From NCBI GenBank assembly GCA_018666295.1, contig JABIZW010000256.1, forward strand, positions 1 through 15,638: DNA of 15,638 nucleotides, written 5' to 3'. Source of the DNA: Halieaceae bacterium (GTDB taxonomy: Bacteria; Pseudomonadota; Gammaproteobacteria; Pseudomonadales; Halieaceae). The translations under genes were made by a program, and so were the position numbers. Numbering within the stretch: position 1 is the first letter of the stretch; each line of letters begins with the position of its first letter. The notes under the pieces are model-generated. The model searched no databases and had not been told where the DNA came from. It saw only the letters and a program-made list of their open reading frames with translations. Positions 1 through 7,608 of the stretch are shown here, piece after piece.

Positions 1-579
1 CGCTGGCTCGAGACAGCAGACCTGAACGAGATCACGCTTTTTTGTCAAGATTGGGGTGGAACGATAGGGCTCCACTTGGTTGCTGACTACCCGGATCGAT
101 TTGCGCGTGTGATTGCTTCGAACACCGGACTACCGACAGGGCAAGGCAACAAAGCGCTCAAATTGTGGCAAATCATTATGCGCTTTTTCTGGGCATTCCC
201 CTTCAGACGAGCGATGGGCAGCGTACTAATGCGTTCTCTGACAGATGAGGAATGGGCTGCCTACTATGCGCCGTTTGAGACACTTCGGCAGCAAGCGGGA
301 GTTTTGACGTTTCCCGGACTAATCGGCGTGACACCGGACAACCCAAGTGCGCAGGCAAACCGAGCGGCACTCGAAAAGTTGAGCACGTTTAATAAGCCGT
401 TTCTGACATTGTTTGGCGACAAAGATCCGATGTCCAAAGGCGGCAAGGCACGATTGCAGAAGGCGATACCGGGCTCTCGCGGACAGGCTCACAAAGTTTA
501 TCCCGAGGCCGGGCACTTCATTCAGGAGGAGATCCCCAACGAACTCGTTGCTGACATTCTCGCATTCATGAAAGTGTAG
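1..579 (+). CDS. Haloalkane dehalogenase-like alpha/beta hydrolase (partial, 5' end outside window)
   Basis: The frame is open from base 1 and gives the last 192 residues, so the N-terminal third or so is missing. The fragment has Q-D-W-G-G at residues 16-20. This is the nucleophile elbow of haloalkane dehalogenases, with Asp17 as nucleophile and Trp18 as halide ligand. G-D-K-D at 139-142 offers the catalytic acid (Asp142 aligns with the acid of DhlA), and A-G-H-F at 170-173 supplies the general base His172. From memory of the DhlA sequence, the cap (Trp56 and the later YAPF) and the tail (GHFIQEE) align well, and Trp56 would be the second halide-binding Trp. An Asp-His-Asp triad with Trp-Trp points to subfamily HLD-I. 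The family hydrolyses carbon-halogen bonds to alcohol plus halide in the cytoplasm. The main alternative is a related hydrolase acting on a non-halogenated substrate. It ends 151 bases before psd and is probably a separate transcript. Confidence 0.8.
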   Translation, partial: RWLETADLNEITLFCQDWGGTIGLHLVADYPDRFARVIASNTGLPTGQGNKALKLWQIIMRFFWAFPFRRAMGSVLMRSLTDEEWAAYYAPFETLRQQAGVLTFPGLIGVTPDNPSAQANRAALEKLSTFNKPFLTLFGDKDPMSKGGKARLQKAIPGSRGQAHKVYPEAGHFIQEEIPNELVADILAFMKV

Positions 580-642
580 GTGTGCAGGCTAAATTCAGTA
601 TCACTTTGAACGCCTTGCACAGCTCGTTTTGAACGGCTTCCC

Positions 643-670
643 TCGACACCTCTGTCAGACGTCTTATACT
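643..670 (+). promoter_or_regulatory. Putative sigma70 promoter of psd-pssA
   Basis: TCGACA at 643-648 matches the -35 consensus at 5 of 6 positions. TATACT at 665-670 matches the -10 at 5 of 6, with a 16-base spacer. It lies about 60 bases upstream of the psd start in the 151-base gap after the dehalogenase. Just upstream, an 8-base direct repeat TTTGAACG occurs at 605-612 and 628-635 (23-base period), and an imperfect stem pairs 582-589 with 612-620. I cannot assign a role to either. Predicted from consensus only. Confidence 0.5.
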
Positions 671-730
671 TGCGCCCTCAGCCTCGACTGCCGAGCGCTC
701 TGCAAGCTACTGACAAAGGTGTGTTAGACA

Positions 731-1420
731 ATGAACTTACTCGATTCCGTCATCCTTCCAATGCACCCGGAAGGGCGAAAATTTGTGGCGTCTTTTGCGA
801 TCGCTACCTTCCTCTTGGGGTTGATATGGGATCCCTTATTCTGGATAGGGGTGGGTCTTACGGTCTGGTGTTACTACTTTTTTCGAGATCCCGTTCGGGT
901 TGTGCCCCAGGGCGAGGGTTTCGTTATTTCGCCCGCGGACGGTGTGGTGTCATTGATACAAGACGTCACGCCCCCGCCGGAAATGGGTTTAGGTGACGAG
1001 CCCTTGACCCGCGTTTCGGTGTTCATGAACGTGTTCAATTGCCACGTCAATCGCGCCTGTATTGATGGCACCGTAACGAGTGTCAGCTACCACCATGGAA
1101 AATTCCTCAATGCCTCGTTGGATAAGGCCAGTGAACACAATGAGCGTAATTCCATCACCATTACGCGGACCGACGGCATTAAAATCGGAATCACGCAAAT
1201 TGCCGGTCTCGTCGCACGTCGCATCGTCTGTTTTGTAAATGAGGGCGCTGAGTTGACCGCGGGGGATCGTTTTGGCTTGATTCGCTTCGGTAGTCGGCTG
1301 GATATTTATTTACCAAAAGACGTGGGTCCTGCAGTGTGTTTAGGTCAAAAGACGGTTGCCGGTGAAACGATTCTTGCGCACTTAGACCAGACCGACGCTC
1401 GCACAGGAATTTCCAAGTGA
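731..1420 (+). CDS. psd: Phosphatidylserine decarboxylase proenzyme, short form
   Basis: This 229-residue protein converts phosphatidylserine to phosphatidylethanolamine plus CO2 at the inner membrane, using a pyruvoyl group made by self-cleavage. Family marks are F-R-D-P at 51-54, S-P-A-D-G at 67-71, V-F-M-N-V-F-N-C-H-V-N-R at 97-108, E-R-N at 138-140, and Q-I-A-G-L-V-A-R-R-I-V-C at 156-167. R-F-G-S-R at 185-189 is the processing site: cleavage between Gly187 and Ser188 would turn Ser188 into the pyruvoyl group and give a large beta and a small alpha chain. A hydrophobic stretch at about 20-50 is the membrane anchor. The length and RFGSR site fit the short class common in alphaproteobacteria and archaea-related enzymes, not the longer E. 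coli form with its L-G-S-T site. It overlaps pssA by four bases (GTGA), which suggests translational coupling. Confidence 0.93.
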   Translation: MNLLDSVILPMHPEGRKFVASFAIATFLLGLIWDPLFWIGVGLTVWCYYFFRDPVRVVPQGEGFVISPADGVVSLIQDVTPPPEMGLGDEPLTRVSVFMNVFNCHVNRACIDGTVTSVSYHHGKFLNASLDKASEHNERNSITITRTDGIKIGITQIAGLVARRIVCFVNEGAELTAGDRFGLIRFGSRLDIYLPKDVGPAVCLGQKTVAGETILAHLDQTDARTGISK

Positions 1421-2166
1421 CCGAACCACTTGATCGCGACCTCACTCAGTCGAAAGGTCGGATTCGACCGCTGATGTTACTGCCTAATTTTATGACATTG
1501 GGTGCGGTCTGTGTGGGACTTACCTCGGTCCGCTTTGCACTCGACGGGCGTGTCGATCTTGCGGTGATCGCCTTGGTGTTGGCCATGATTTTAGATGGTC
1601 TAGACGGCCGAGTGGCGCGTGCGCTTAACTCGACGTCTCGCATCGGTAAAGAGTTAGACACCTTGGCTGATTTTTTTAACTTTGGTATTGCCCCTGGCTT
1701 GATTGTGCACTTAGCGCTCTTCAGCGAGTCAACCCGGGTCGACTTCACCTGGGTAGCGATCATGGTTGTGGCCGCGTGTTGTGCCTACCGTTTGGCGCGA
1801 TTTAATGCTCACGATGACGCGGAAATCGCTAAAACCTTTGAAGGCGTCCCTGCACCAACGCTTGCCTTGCTGACGCTGCTACCGGTCTATTTGCATCTTT
1901 TAGAGGTCGAAATGGTGACCAAGGTGCCGGGTCTCGTTTCTGCCTATCTTATATTTTGTGGCTTTTTAGCGGTGTCCCAAGTCCCCACGGTGTCACTCAA
2001 GTCATTTAAAATTCCATCGGCCTACATGTTCATCGTGGTGCCGTTGATGATCACACATATGGCCAGCCTGCTGATCTACCCGTGGGAAACACTCACCGTC
2101 ATGAGTGTGGTCTATCTCCTGTGTATGCCGGTCTTTGCCTATCGCCACCAATCGCTCGACGCTTAG
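1417..2166 (+). CDS. pssA: CDP-diacylglycerol-serine O-phosphatidyltransferase, membrane type
   Basis: The 249-residue membrane enzyme makes phosphatidylserine from CDP-diacylglycerol and serine, the substrate of the preceding decarboxylase. The CDP-alcohol phosphotransferase signature DGxxARx8GxxxDxxxD is complete at residues 63-85 (Asp63, Gly64, Ala67, Arg68, Gly77, Asp81, Asp85). The rest is hydrophobic helices, with clear segments near 25-60, 88-120, 140-165, 175-190 and 200-240. The start is GTG at 1417, inside the psd stop region. The first clear homology begins near residue 18 (RPLMLLPNFMTLG), so the short hydrophilic N-terminus fits this start. This is the multi-spanning type, unlike the phospholipase-D-like PssA of E. 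coli. The psd-pssA order puts two consecutive steps of phosphatidylethanolamine synthesis in one operon. Confidence 0.93.
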   Translation: MTEPLDRDLTQSKGRIRPLMLLPNFMTLGAVCVGLTSVRFALDGRVDLAVIALVLAMILDGLDGRVARALNSTSRIGKELDTLADFFNFGIAPGLIVHLALFSESTRVDFTWVAIMVVAACCAYRLARFNAHDDAEIAKTFEGVPAPTLALLTLLPVYLHLLEVEMVTKVPGLVSAYLIFCGFLAVSQVPTVSLKSFKIPSAYMFIVVPLMITHMASLLIYPWETLTVMSVVYLLCMPVFAYRHQSLDA

Positions 2167-2292
2167 CGTGGGCGCCCGATAACAAAACCGCGCAGTCGCT
2201 CAGTCTTCGTGTCGTATTGATCTGTTCACCAGGCTTTCTGCCGGGCGCGCTGCTCTTTTCGTATTGGCCTCTTGAGGACGCAGTCGCTAGAC

Positions 2293-2312
2293 TCCCTCGC
2301 AGAATCGAGGGA
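2293..2312. repeat. Perfect 7-base inverted repeat downstream of pssA
   Basis: TCCCTCG at 2293-2299 and CGAGGGA at 2306-2312 form a hairpin with a 6-base loop, in the roughly 200-base gap between pssA and the acyl-CoA dehydrogenase. No T-run follows, so it is not a textbook intrinsic terminator. It could be a transcript-end hairpin or an operator for the downstream gene. I see nothing else of note in 2167-2368. Confidence 0.35.
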
Positions 2313-2368
2313 CTCACTTAGATAATTCCTCGCCGCGGTGTACGACGATAAGAGGGCATGACACGCAG

Positions 2369-3520
2369 ATGATTCCACGACACATTTTTGACTCAGATCA
2401 TGAGGTCTTTAGAGACGCTGTTCGTAAGTTTTTTCTGGAGGAGGCGTACGAGCAACACGTCCAATGGGAGAAGGATGGGCAGATCGACCGTTCACTTTGG
2501 AACAAAGCGGGTGCGCAAGGCATGTTGTGCCCGGGTGTGTCGGAGGCCTACGGCGGCGTCGGAGCCGATTTTCGTTACAACATGGTGGTCAGCGAAGAAG
2601 CGTCGCGCTTGGGCCTTACCGGTGTGGGTTTTATCTTACACAACGATGTCACGGTGCCTTATCTTGAGAACGTTGGAAGCGAAGCTCAGAAGCAAAAATT
2701 TTTGCCGAAGTGTGTTTCAGGTGAGTGCATCGTCGCCATCGCCATGACCGAACCCGGAACGGGGTCAGATCTTCAAGGCATTAGAACAACCGCCGTCGAC
2801 AAGGGCGATCACTACCTGCTCAATGGCTCTAAGACGTTTATCACTTGTGGGCAACAGGCGGATATTGTGCTTGTTGTCTGCCGGACCGACACTGACCCGA
2901 AAGCGGGCGCCAAGGCATTTAGTATATTAATTGTTGAAGACGGTATGGCGGGCTTTGAGCGGGGTCGAAACCTTGAAAAAATGGGCATGAAAGCCCAGGA
3001 CACCTCTGAGTTGTTTTTTAACGACGTCAAGGTCCCCAAAGACAATCTTTTAGGTGAGGCCGGGATGGGGTTTATCTACCTAATGCGAGAGCTACCGCAG
3101 GAGCGTCTATCGATTGCAGTGTCTGCCGTCGCCGCCTGTGAAGCTGTTATTCAGGAAACCGTAAAGTACGTGAAGCAGCGCACGGCCTTTGGCAAGGCAA
3201 TTGCAGATTTTCAGCACACACAGTTCAAGCTTGCAGAACTTGAAGCCGAGGTGACGGTGATGCGCGTGTTTATTGACCGATGTGCCGAGCTATTGGTCAA
3301 AAAAGAGCTATCGACGGTCGAGGCGTCGAAGGCAAAACTACTGGCGACCGAGCTTCAAGGGAAGGTGACAGACCAGTGCGTGCAAATGCACGGAGGCTAT
3401 GGGTACATGTGGGAGTACCCGGTGGCGAGGGCTTATGCTGATGCGCGGGTACAGCGAATTTATGGTGGTACTAGCGAGGTCATGAAGCTCATTATAGGGA
3501 GAGATTTACTCGCGGACTGA
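2369..3520 (+). CDS. Acyl-CoA dehydrogenase, LCAD/isovaleryl-CoA dehydrogenase catalytic type
   Basis: This 383-residue FAD flavoenzyme inserts the alpha-beta double bond into an acyl-CoA, passing electrons to ETF. The all-alpha N-terminal domain spans about 1-120. A-M-T-E-P-G-T-G-S-D at 125-134 is the FAD-binding signature opening the beta middle domain, and R-T-A-F-G-K at 271-276 plus Q-M-H-G-G-Y-G at 339-345 mark the C-terminal helical domain. Most short- and medium-chain members have their catalytic Glu in a Y-E-G-T motif. Here that motif is Y-G-G-T (365-368), so the Glu is absent. Instead L-P-Q-E-R-L at 242-247 carries Glu245, the position used in long-chain and isovaleryl dehydrogenases. 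This argues for a long or branched substrate. The ATG at 2369 is preceded by only a weak, distant GAGG. The gene is monocistronic and ends at a strong terminator shared with the convergent cyclase gene. Confidence 0.93.
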   Translation: MIPRHIFDSDHEVFRDAVRKFFLEEAYEQHVQWEKDGQIDRSLWNKAGAQGMLCPGVSEAYGGVGADFRYNMVVSEEASRLGLTGVGFILHNDVTVPYLENVGSEAQKQKFLPKCVSGECIVAIAMTEPGTGSDLQGIRTTAVDKGDHYLLNGSKTFITCGQQADIVLVVCRTDTDPKAGAKAFSILIVEDGMAGFERGRNLEKMGMKAQDTSELFFNDVKVPKDNLLGEAGMGFIYLMRELPQERLSIAVSAVAACEAVIQETVKYVKQRTAFGKAIADFQHTQFKLAELEAEVTVMRVFIDRCAELLVKKELSTVEASKAKLLATELQGKVTDQCVQMHGGYGYMWEYPVARAYADARVQRIYGGTSEVMKLIIGRDLLAD

Positions 3521-3534
3521 GCGCAAGCTCTGCT

Positions 3535-3564
3535 AAAAAAAGGGCAGCCAAGGCTGCCCTTTTT
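3535..3564. terminator. Bidirectional intrinsic terminator
   Basis: An A-run (3535-3541), a GC-rich stem (GGGCAGC at 3542-3548 with GCTGCCC at 3553-3559, CAAG loop) and a T-run (3560-3564) form a symmetric terminator. It sits 14 bases past the acyl-CoA dehydrogenase stop and 32 bases past the stop of the convergent cyclase gene, so it can end both transcripts. Confidence 0.9.
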
Positions 3565-3596
3565 GTGAGTAACAATTCGGTTTTGTCGCGTCTGAC

Positions 3597-4550
3597 TTAC
3601 CACATCGCCACTGGGTTTATGATCATTTGAACAGCGCCTTTGAGTCGCGCTTGGCCCAAGACAAACATAAATTCGTGCACTGCCTCTTCAGCCAGTCGAC
3701 CGGTATTCATTGTCTCAAGAATGTAAATGCCGTTTTGCTTAAGCAGTACAACGTGGTCATAGAATATCTTGTCGCCGGGGCGCGGAGGAACGGCGCCTAG
3801 CCCCCAGGTATCTGCCCCTACGGCTGTGGGTTTCAAGCTCGCAAGAAACACAGCGGCCTCATTGGTAATACCGGGAATACTGGCGGCCCAAAGTTGCGGC
3901 TCGGTCTGCAGTTTCGCGTCGGTATAGCCAGTGTGCAACAGCACGATGTCGCCTTCACCAATGACGATATTTTGGGCTTTCATTGCGGCCTTAATGTCGT
4001 CCGAAGTAATAGGCTGTCCCGCGGCCAAGTGGGCCACGCCCATCTGTTTAGCCATGTCGATCAGAACGCCTCGCCCGACAAGGGGGGGAATGCCGCTAAT
4101 GTCGAGTTTCGTCAGACCCGTAATGACTGAGAAGTCTTTGCCTTGGTTGCAGTTATAGAACTCGCCCGCTTCACCCATATGACCCAGGCCATCAATCTGT
4201 GGTCCGGTACCCAGCCACATCTGAAGCACATCATCGTTAGAGCTCGCATCCCAGCCCACACCGAGGTCGGCGTTGAATTGTTGGAGCGGCTGCACGACTT
4301 GAAGTTGCGTGTAGCGTGGCGGATAGGCGGGCATACCGGGCTCGATCACAATACCCAGTGGATGACTTTCACCTTTTTTGACCAGCTGAGCAGCTGTGGC
4401 TGTGCGCTCCGTCGTAATTCGGTTAGCCGCACCAATCTGATCATCAGCACCCCAAGGGGAGGGCATGCATTCATCAGCCGCGGCTCCCATGGATGCGGCG
4501 TAAGTCAGAATAAACAGGATTGTTTTCAGTGATCTGGCAGTCGGTGTCAT
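3597..4550 (-). CDS. Exported cyclase-family (kynurenine formamidase-like) metal hydrolase
   Basis: The 317-residue protein opens with a signal peptide: Lys9, a hydrophobic core at about 10-22, and a likely signal peptidase I cut after A-A-A at 23-25. It should act in the periplasm. The body resembles the cyclase fold of kynurenine formamidase and isatin hydrolase: P-W-G-A-D-D-Q-I-G-A at 32-41, G-T-G-P-Q-I-D-G-L-G-H at 114-124, L-L-H-T-G at 204-208, and D-H-V-V-L-L at 265-270 followed by E279. Compared with the canonical HxGTHxDxPxH metal motif, the first His is Gly114 and the second is Gln118. Asp120, His124, His266 and Glu279 remain. Some longer family members also have Gln there, so it may be a real subgroup. 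The substrate cannot be told. A GAGGAAG ribosome site (complement of 4555-4561) supports the ATG at 4550. It is convergent with the acyl-CoA dehydrogenase and divergent from the racemase-like gene. Confidence 0.8.
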   Translation of the reverse strand: MTPTARSLKTILFILTYAASMGAAADECMPSPWGADDQIGAANRITTERTATAAQLVKKGESHPLGIVIEPGMPAYPPRYTQLQVVQPLQQFNADLGVGWDASSNDDVLQMWLGTGPQIDGLGHMGEAGEFYNCNQGKDFSVITGLTKLDISGIPPLVGRGVLIDMAKQMGVAHLAAGQPITSDDIKAAMKAQNIVIGEGDIVLLHTGYTDAKLQTEPQLWAASIPGITNEAAVFLASLKPTAVGADTWGLGAVPPRPGDKIFYDHVVLLKQNGIYILETMNTGRLAEEAVHEFMFVLGQARLKGAVQMIINPVAMW

Positions 4551-4820
4551 TAGGCTTCCTCGTTATTTTGTATTTTTAAAATCGACGTCGCAAAACCCAG
4601 GTTGCGTGACGGTGGGCGCGCGTTGTGCTTAAACACTACGGGGAACATATCGCGTGCGGGCCGGATGGCCAAGTGCTAATCGGCAAGTCCTTCATGCACA
4701 AACAGCTCGGTATGATGGGGCTTGCAGCCGAGCGGCAGATTGCTCGCTTACTGGTGACGACACATTGCATCGGCTGACGCTTGGTGCGAGCATCGGTGCC
4801 TTCGAATCGAGGGGTACATC
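4551..4820. other. Divergent intergenic region between cyclase and racemase genes
   Basis: This is the longest gap in the window, about 270 bases. An AT-rich stretch at 4563-4582, next to the cyclase start, probably holds that gene's minus-strand promoter. On the plus strand TATGAT at 4711-4716 matches a -10 at 5 of 6 positions but has no good -35. A 50-codon open frame at 4625-4777 is listed separately. The GAGGGG at 4809-4814 is the ribosome site of the next gene. Confidence 0.4.
4625..4777 (+). CDS. Possible small ORF or gene remnant of unknown function
   Basis: A frame open from 4610, with a GTG at 4625, encodes 50 residues and stops at 4775-4777, 43 bases before the racemase-like gene. 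The translation has a protein-like composition: the start V-L-K-H-Y-G, a middle G-P-D-G-Q-V-L-I-G-K, and a helix-like M-G-L-A-A-E-R-Q-I-A-R-L-L-V near the end. I do not recognise it. It has no convincing ribosome site and no ATG before its middle. It may be the tail of a decayed gene, a real micro-protein, or chance. Confidence 0.25.
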   Translation: MLKHYGEHIACGPDGQVLIGKSFMHKQLGMMGLAAERQIARLLVTTHCIG

Positions 4821-5954
4821 ATGGCAGCAGGTGCGTTAAACGGAATCAAAGTGGTAGAGCTTGCAGGGATTGGCCCGGGACCTTGTGCCGGCATGATGTT
4901 GGCAGACATGGGTGCGCAGGTGACCGTCATAGATCGGCCCGTACCGGACAAAGAAGCCGCGGCGGTATTCGCAAAGTACGCCATCTTCAACCGCGGTAAG
5001 CAGTCCGTTGCTTTGAATTTAAAAGACCCCGATGCCGTCGAGGCGCTTTTACGGATCATTGACGATGCCGATGTGCTTATTGAGGGCTTTAGACCCGGCG
5101 TCATGGAACGACTGGGCTTGGGTCCGGAGGTGTGCTGTGCTCGAAACCCAAAGCTTGTGTACGGTCGCATGACTGGTTGGGGGCAAACAGGCCCCTTGTC
5201 ACATGCGGCAGGCCACGACCCGAACTATATTGCGCTTACCGGCGCGCTGTGGGCGGGCGGGAGTCATGAGCAGCGGCCGACGGCACCTTTGACCCTTATC
5301 GGTGACTTGGGTGGGGGCACCATGATGCTCGTATTTGGTATTTTAAGCGCCGTCATTCACGCCAAACAGTCAGGCGAGGGGCAAATTGTCGATGCGGCAA
5401 TCACTGACGGATCTGCTTATATTTCGACGCTGCTGTGGGGTATGCACAACTCGGGTCAGATGACCGACGTCCCCGGCTCAGGCTGGGCCGACTTTGGATC
5501 GCCCTGGCACGACACGTATCAATGTGCCGACGGCAAGTACGTGACTGTCTGCGCACTAGAACCGCAGTTTTACGCGCTGTTGATTCAGGCGCTTAAGCTC
5601 ACTGAAGACCCTGTGTTCGCTGATCAATGGAACAAGGCGCAATGGCCAGCGGGCAAGGCAAGATTCCGCGATATTTTTGCAGCGAAGACGCGTCAGCAGT
5701 GGTGTGATCAGTTCGAGGGCACTGATGTTTGTTTTGCACCGGTGCTTAATTTCTCAGAGGCGCTTGAGCATCCGCATAACGTGGCACGAGAGACATTCTT
5801 TACTCGGGATGGAATTGCTCAGCCTTCACCAGCGCCAAAGCTCAGTCGAACCCCTGGCGATGCTGGTGAGGTTCCCGTGGTCGGTGCAAATACCGCTGAG
5901 GTGTTGGGTGCATTGGGCCTCGATTCTGAGACACTCGCAAAACTCAACGGGTAA
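4821..5954 (+). CDS. CaiB/BaiF family, alpha-methylacyl-CoA racemase-like
   Basis: The 377-residue protein has the interlocked-ring CoA-transferase III fold. N-terminal marks are V-V-E-L-A-G-I-G-P-G-P at 11-21 and F-N-R-G-K at 56-60, followed by G-R-M-T-G-W-G-Q-T-G-P at 115-125. The catalytic residues known from mycobacterial alpha-methylacyl-CoA racemase all have counterparts: His132 (A-G-H-D-P-N-Y), Asp162 (G-D-L-G-G-G) and Glu247 (L-E-P-Q-F). This favours inversion of a 2-methylacyl-CoA centre, which lets branched acyl-CoAs enter beta-oxidation, over CoA transfer. The length is close to the racemase (about 360). GAGGGG seven bases upstream supports the ATG. The next gene follows after 48 bases with no terminator, so the two are probably co-transcribed. 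A transferase with an unrelated substrate cannot be excluded. Confidence 0.82.
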   Translation: MAAGALNGIKVVELAGIGPGPCAGMMLADMGAQVTVIDRPVPDKEAAAVFAKYAIFNRGKQSVALNLKDPDAVEALLRIIDDADVLIEGFRPGVMERLGLGPEVCCARNPKLVYGRMTGWGQTGPLSHAAGHDPNYIALTGALWAGGSHEQRPTAPLTLIGDLGGGTMMLVFGILSAVIHAKQSGEGQIVDAAITDGSAYISTLLWGMHNSGQMTDVPGSGWADFGSPWHDTYQCADGKYVTVCALEPQFYALLIQALKLTEDPVFADQWNKAQWPAGKARFRDIFAAKTRQQWCDQFEGTDVCFAPVLNFSEALEHPHNVARETFFTRDGIAQPSPAPKLSRTPGDAGEVPVVGANTAEVLGALGLDSETLAKLNG

Positions 5955-6002
5955 CATCAACCGATAAGTTTCATTTGTCATAAACGCGCGGGGGAGTAGA
6001 GC

Positions 6003-7463
6003 GTGATAAACCAACTCAATGATCAAGGCCTTTTTAAAACGCAATCTTTTATCAACGGTGCCTGGGTCGATGCCGACGATGGTTCGACCATTGACGTGCT
6101 CAACCCGGTTAACGGTGACGTGATTGCACGCGTTGCCAAGTTGGGCGCACAAGAGACACGGGCGGCAATTGTTGCAGCGTCTGAGGCGATGAAAAGCTGG
6201 CGAGAACTCCCAGCCAAGGCGCGGTCAAATATTCTGCGCGATTGGTTTAATATCATCATGGCAAACCAAGAAGACCTCGCGCGCATTATGACACTAGAGC
6301 AGGGCAAGGTGATTGCTGAAAGCCGTGGCGAGGTGGCCTACGGCGCCTCGTATATTGAATGGTTTGCCGAGCAGGCAAAGCGAGTGGACGGTGACGTTAT
6401 ACCCAGTCCATCTTCCGACAAACGCATTGTCTGTATAAAACAGCCGGTGGGGGTGTGTGCGGCCATCACGCCATGGAATTTCCCCAATGCAATGATCACC
6501 CGCAAGGCGGCGCCAGCACTCGCGGCAGGGTGCTCGATTGTGATCAAGCCCGCCAGCGAGACGCCCCTTTCAGCGCTGGCCCTGGCTGAGCTTGCTCAGC
6601 GCGCAGGAATTCCAGATGGCGTACTTAACGTTGTGGTTGGGAGCTCTGCTGATATTGGGAATGAATTAACCAGTCACCCTGTGGTTCGTAAACTGTCATT
6701 CACAGGCTCCACAGAAATTGGGAAACTGCTGGAGTCCCAATGCATTCCCACGCTGAAGAAAACGTCGATGGAGCTCGGCGGTAATGCGCCATTTATTGTG
6801 TTCGACGACGCTGACATTGATTCAGCGGTGCAGGGCGCCTTGGTGTCAAAGTATCGAAACAGCGGCCAAACGTGCGTCTGTTCAAACCGGTTGCTGGTTC
6901 AAGCGTCGGTGGCGGAGGAGTTCACCCAGAAACTCGTCGCTGAAACGGCAAAGCTGACTTTGGGTGACGGTCTTGAGGACGGTGTTGATTTGGGCCCATT
7001 GGTCAACAACCGCGCGGTACGCGACGTGGATGCATTGGTACAGGCCACGGTCAATGCAGGTGCCCAAGTGGCGCTTGGCGGATCTCCGAGCGAACGTGGC
7101 GGTAATTTCTACGCACCGACCATATTGACGGGCGTGACGCCTGATATGGCTGTATTTCGCAATGAGATTTTTGGTCCGGTTGCACCGATTACCGTCTTTG
7201 ACACTGAAGCCGAGGCGATTGCACTGGCGAACGATACCGAGTTCGGACTGGCGAGCTATTTTTATACGCGTGATATCGGTCGCGTGTGGCGTGTTAGCGA
7301 GGCGCTCGAATACGGCATCGTCGGTGTTAACGAAGGTATTATCTCTAACGAAATGGCTCCTTTTGGTGGCGTTAAAGAATCCGGATCGGGCCGCGAAGGG
7401 TCGAAATACGGAATCGAGGACTACTTAGAGATTAAGTACGTCTTAATGGGTGGTCTCGCCTGA
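6003..7463 (+). CDS. NAD(P)-dependent aldehyde dehydrogenase, succinate-semialdehyde dehydrogenase type
   Basis: This 486-residue ALDH oxidises an aldehyde to its acid in the cytoplasm. Motifs include T-P-W-N-F-P at 156-161 (Asn159 holds the substrate oxyanion), F-T-G-S-T-E-I-G at 233-240 for NAD(P) binding, M-E-L-G-G-N at 256-261 with general base Glu257, and N-S-G-Q-T-C-V-C at 286-293 with nucleophile Cys291. The second cysteine, Cys293, is typical of GabD-type enzymes, where a redox disulfide can form with the nucleophile. The A-M-I-T-R-K stretch at 163-168 and the C-terminal P-F-G-G-V-K-E-S-G motif also fit GabD. The substrate could still be another semialdehyde or fatty aldehyde, because this subfamily is broad. 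The start is GTG at 6003 with GGGGAG six bases upstream. It lies 48 bases after the racemase-like gene, so an operon is likely. No GABA transaminase is nearby. Confidence 0.88.
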   Translation: MINQLNDQGLFKTQSFINGAWVDADDGSTIDVLNPVNGDVIARVAKLGAQETRAAIVAASEAMKSWRELPAKARSNILRDWFNIIMANQEDLARIMTLEQGKVIAESRGEVAYGASYIEWFAEQAKRVDGDVIPSPSSDKRIVCIKQPVGVCAAITPWNFPNAMITRKAAPALAAGCSIVIKPASETPLSALALAELAQRAGIPDGVLNVVVGSSADIGNELTSHPVVRKLSFTGSTEIGKLLESQCIPTLKKTSMELGGNAPFIVFDDADIDSAVQGALVSKYRNSGQTCVCSNRLLVQASVAEEFTQKLVAETAKLTLGDGLEDGVDLGPLVNNRAVRDVDALVQATVNAGAQVALGGSPSERGGNFYAPTILTGVTPDMAVFRNEIFGPVAPITVFDTEAEAIALANDTEFGLASYFYTRDIGRVWRVSEALEYGIVGVNEGIISNEMAPFGGVKESGSGREGSKYGIEDYLEIKYVLMGGLA

Positions 7464-7608
7464 GAGGACGCCTCAAATAAGTAATGGTCGATCGGGAAGC
7501 CGGTGAGAGAACGTTTGCGCGCTCAAGTGACTGTCCCGGTGTCTGCTGTAGAAATATAAAAATAATTTTGAAGAAAGCGCTGAGATCTTGTTCGGGCTTT
7601 TACCTGAC

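Noticed and set aside
582..630. Stem-like inverted repeat after the dehalogenase as a terminator
   Set aside because: The stem has a bulge and a 22-base loop, and the following T-run is only four bases and displaced.
670..996. 108-codon frame overlapping the psd start
   Set aside because: It is a frame-shifted shadow of psd, and psd has full family motifs.
2082..2321. 79-codon frame running from the end of pssA into the gap
   Set aside because: No ribosome site, no homology I can see, and half of it is the alternative frame of pssA.
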